In this document: in pieces, positions 63,072 to 64,000 of the stretch
How positions within the stretch are numbered: the stretch's first letter is position 1
Layout of the letters: every line of letters starts with the position of its first letter
Assembly: GCF_009789235.1 (NCBI RefSeq)
Contig: NZ_WSTB01000006.1
Span: 124,001-188,000, forward strand
Source: Flavobacterium hydrocarbonoxydans
GTDB taxonomy: Bacteria > Bacteroidota > Bacteroidia > Flavobacteriales > Flavobacteriaceae
DNA: 64,000 nt
Reading direction: 5' to 3'
Notes under the pieces: model-generated
Told to the model about the DNA's origin: nothing
What the model saw: the letters and a program-made list of their open reading frames with translations, nothing else
Database searches by the model: none
Position numbers and translations under genes: made by a program

Positions 63072-63516
63072 CTACTACTGGGAAATCATTCTTGAAAATT
63101 CTTCAAAAAAAATAACACTGCCTTATCTTTTGGGGGCTAAACTAATATTTTTTAAAAATTCACAAATTGATGAAATAGAAGAATTATTCCATCAAATAAT
63201 TAATTCAGAGAATGATTCTGTCTACAGTATGTATCATTGTCCTAATATTAGAGAATATGTAATTTTTAAAAACAAATATGGATATTCTTTTAAAGGAACT
63301 GAGATACGAAATCCTAAAACAAATATTTTAAAATTAGTTTTTGGATTAAACATGGAATTTCTTGGAAAAAATTTAGACCAAATTCAAAAAAACTTAACTA
63401 AAAGATATGAGGAAGATATTAATGCAGGTAAATTTTCTTTTTTAAAAGGAAAATTCCATGAGTATAATAATGATGAAAAAAATGAGATTTTACATTTATC
63501 AAATCAGTTGAAGTAA
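63064..63516 (+). CDS. Hypothetical protein coupled to the membrane protein
   Basis: The 150-residue soluble protein starts MSNYYWEIILENSSKKITLP. It has no recognised domain. Overlap with the upstream membrane protein gene implies a functional pair, such as a membrane toxin and its partner or a sensor pair. Last gene before the tRNA-tail repeat at 63606. Confidence 0.6.
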   Translation: MSNYYWEIILENSSKKITLPYLLGAKLIFFKNSQIDEIEELFHQIINSENDSVYSMYHCPNIREYVIFKNKYGYSFKGTEIRNPKTNILKLVFGLNMEFLGKNLDQIQKNLTKRYEEDINAGKFSFLKGKFHEYNNDEKNEILHLSNQLK

Positions 63517-63605
63517 ACCTTTCTCATAACTTGTTTTTTAAAAACTTTCAATTGCATTAACAATTTTATAAAAATCATCAATAAACTCGTTAGATTTTTC
63601 AAGGT

Positions 63606-63620
63606 TTCCCGCTACTAAGA
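63606..63620 (+). other. tRNA-fMet 3'-tail-like sequence, candidate attR of the right island
   Basis: TTCCCGCTACTAAGA repeats the tRNA-fMet 3' end (TTCCCGCTA plus C) and equals 22109-22123. With the tRNA at 44578-44650 it could frame the right island as attL/attR. The common core is only 10 bases, so this stays provisional. Confidence 0.45.
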
Positions 63621-63650
63621 AAAACACCACTTGAAAAAGCTGGTGTTTTT
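63620..63650 (+). terminator. Terminator after the tRNA-tail repeat
   Basis: AAAAACACCA pairs with TGGTGTTTTT around a loop of eleven bases, followed by TTG. It sits at the same place relative to the tRNA tail as the hairpin at 22125-22156. Confidence 0.7.
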
Positions 63651-63671
63651 TGTTTATAACACTTTAGTTTT

Positions 63672-63926
63672 ATGGATGAATTTATTGTTTATATTCTCTT
63701 CTCTGAAAAATTTAATAAAAATTATACTGGTTATACTTCTAATTTAATTGAAAGATTTAAATCTCATAATTCCCTTGAAACAAAAGGATATACTTTAAAA
63801 TATAGGCCTTGGAAAGTAATTCATGTAGAATTTTTCAATTCAAAATCCGAAGCTATTAAAAGAGAAAAATATTTAAAAACCGGAATTGGAAGGGAATTTA
63901 TTAAAAAGATAATTGATAATCGATAA
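63672..63926 (+). CDS. Small GIY-YIG (URI) nuclease
   Basis: The 84-residue protein carries the complete small URI form: VYILFSEKFNKNYTGYTSNL (GIY-YIG core as VYI...YTG), Arg in IERFKSHN and late Glu in SEAIKREKYLK, followed by TGIGREFI. It follows the terminator and precedes a tRNA-like hairpin, a context repeatedly seen for such genes in Bacteroidota as I recall. No partner gene is present. Confidence 0.9.
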   Translation: MDEFIVYILFSEKFNKNYTGYTSNLIERFKSHNSLETKGYTLKYRPWKVIHVEFFNSKSEAIKREKYLKTGIGREFIKKIIDNR

Positions 63927-63933
63927 ACTTGGA

Positions 63934-63994
63934 GGGCTCATATCCGCCGCGGCGGACACAGGTTCGAGTCTTCGCCGCGGCGAACTACTAAGAC
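63934..63994 (+). other. GC-rich hairpin carrying a tRNA-fMet T-arm sequence
   Basis: GGGCTCATA (63934-63942, as in the tRNA-fMet anticodon region), then CCGCGGCGGA (63947-63956), loop CACAGGTTCGAGTC (63957-63970, identical to the tRNA T-arm), then TTCGCCGCGG (63971-63980) pairing as a 10-bp stem. CTACTAAGAC follows as in the other tRNA-tail copies. The CCGCGG stem is very GC-rich for this genome. Too short and rearranged to be a functional tRNA. Confidence 0.6.
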
Positions 63995-64000
63995 AAAAAG

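Noticed and set aside
63934..63994. Functional tRNA gene at the right edge
   Set aside because: Only anticodon-loop and T-arm words match; acceptor and D arms are missing and replaced by a GC-rich hairpin.

Overview
The window looks like a chromosomal segment of a Flavobacterium-type bacterium (Bacteroidota). The support is low GC with long A/T-rich intergenic stretches, TTTG-N19-TAnnTTTG promoters, a SusC/SusD polysaccharide utilisation locus with a hybrid two-component sensor, and MobA/MobB/MobC-type mobilisation genes. The species cannot be named from the sequence alone.

Left accessory region (1 to about 22.1 kb). A partial possible nuclease gene and a DUF3010-like gene coupled to a Ser/Thr kinase lead into a mobilisation module: an oriT-like hairpin, a MobC-like protein and a MobB-like relaxase. 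A type I restriction-modification operon follows. hsdM and hsdS are separated from hsdR by a membrane protein, a Hachiman pair (hamA, hamB), an HNH nuclease and an AbiEi/AbiEii toxin-antitoxin pair with its own 36-bp palindromic operator. Next come a RadC-family gene and three minus-strand genes, each followed by a long imperfect palindrome resembling an integron attC site. The region ends at a 16-nt sequence matching a tRNA-fMet 3' tail.

Middle region (22.1 to 44.5 kb). This is more ordinary chromosome but rich in intergenic repeats: two arrays of 21-bp tandem repeats with the same flanking module, 18-bp repeats, and palindromic MITE-like elements. The core is a galactan utilisation locus: divergent hybrid sensor, susC, susD, susE-like, two GH53 endo-galactanases and a GH2 beta-galactosidase. 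After it lie an acyltransferase, an ArnT/PMT-like glycosyltransferase, a DUF4269 gene, and a two-domain GIY-YIG gene. That GIY-YIG gene sits in a 931-bp insertion placed exactly at the centre of a palindromic repeat, with a 5-bp target duplication.

Right accessory region (44.6 to about 63.6 kb). It starts at a tRNA-fMet gene whose 3' half is overlapped in antisense by a large serine recombinase gene. It contains a MobA-like protein, a nucleotidyltransferase/DUF6922 pair, an unknown gene cluster with a divergent XRE regulator, two coupled ATPase genes, IS3 remnants, a large SIR2-NTPase-TPR protein ending in a cold-shock-like domain, an Mrr-like nuclease and two unknown genes. It closes with another copy of the tRNA tail. 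Beyond that lie a small GIY-YIG gene and a very GC-rich hairpin that carries a tRNA-fMet T-arm sequence in its loop.

The two accessory regions are therefore defence-rich, mobilisable islands bordering a carbohydrate-utilisation segment. The main candidates for undescribed biology are the attC-like cassette array, the GIY-YIG insertion unit, the SIR2-NTPase-TPR-CSD protein, the kinase/DUF3010 pair and the paired ATPases.
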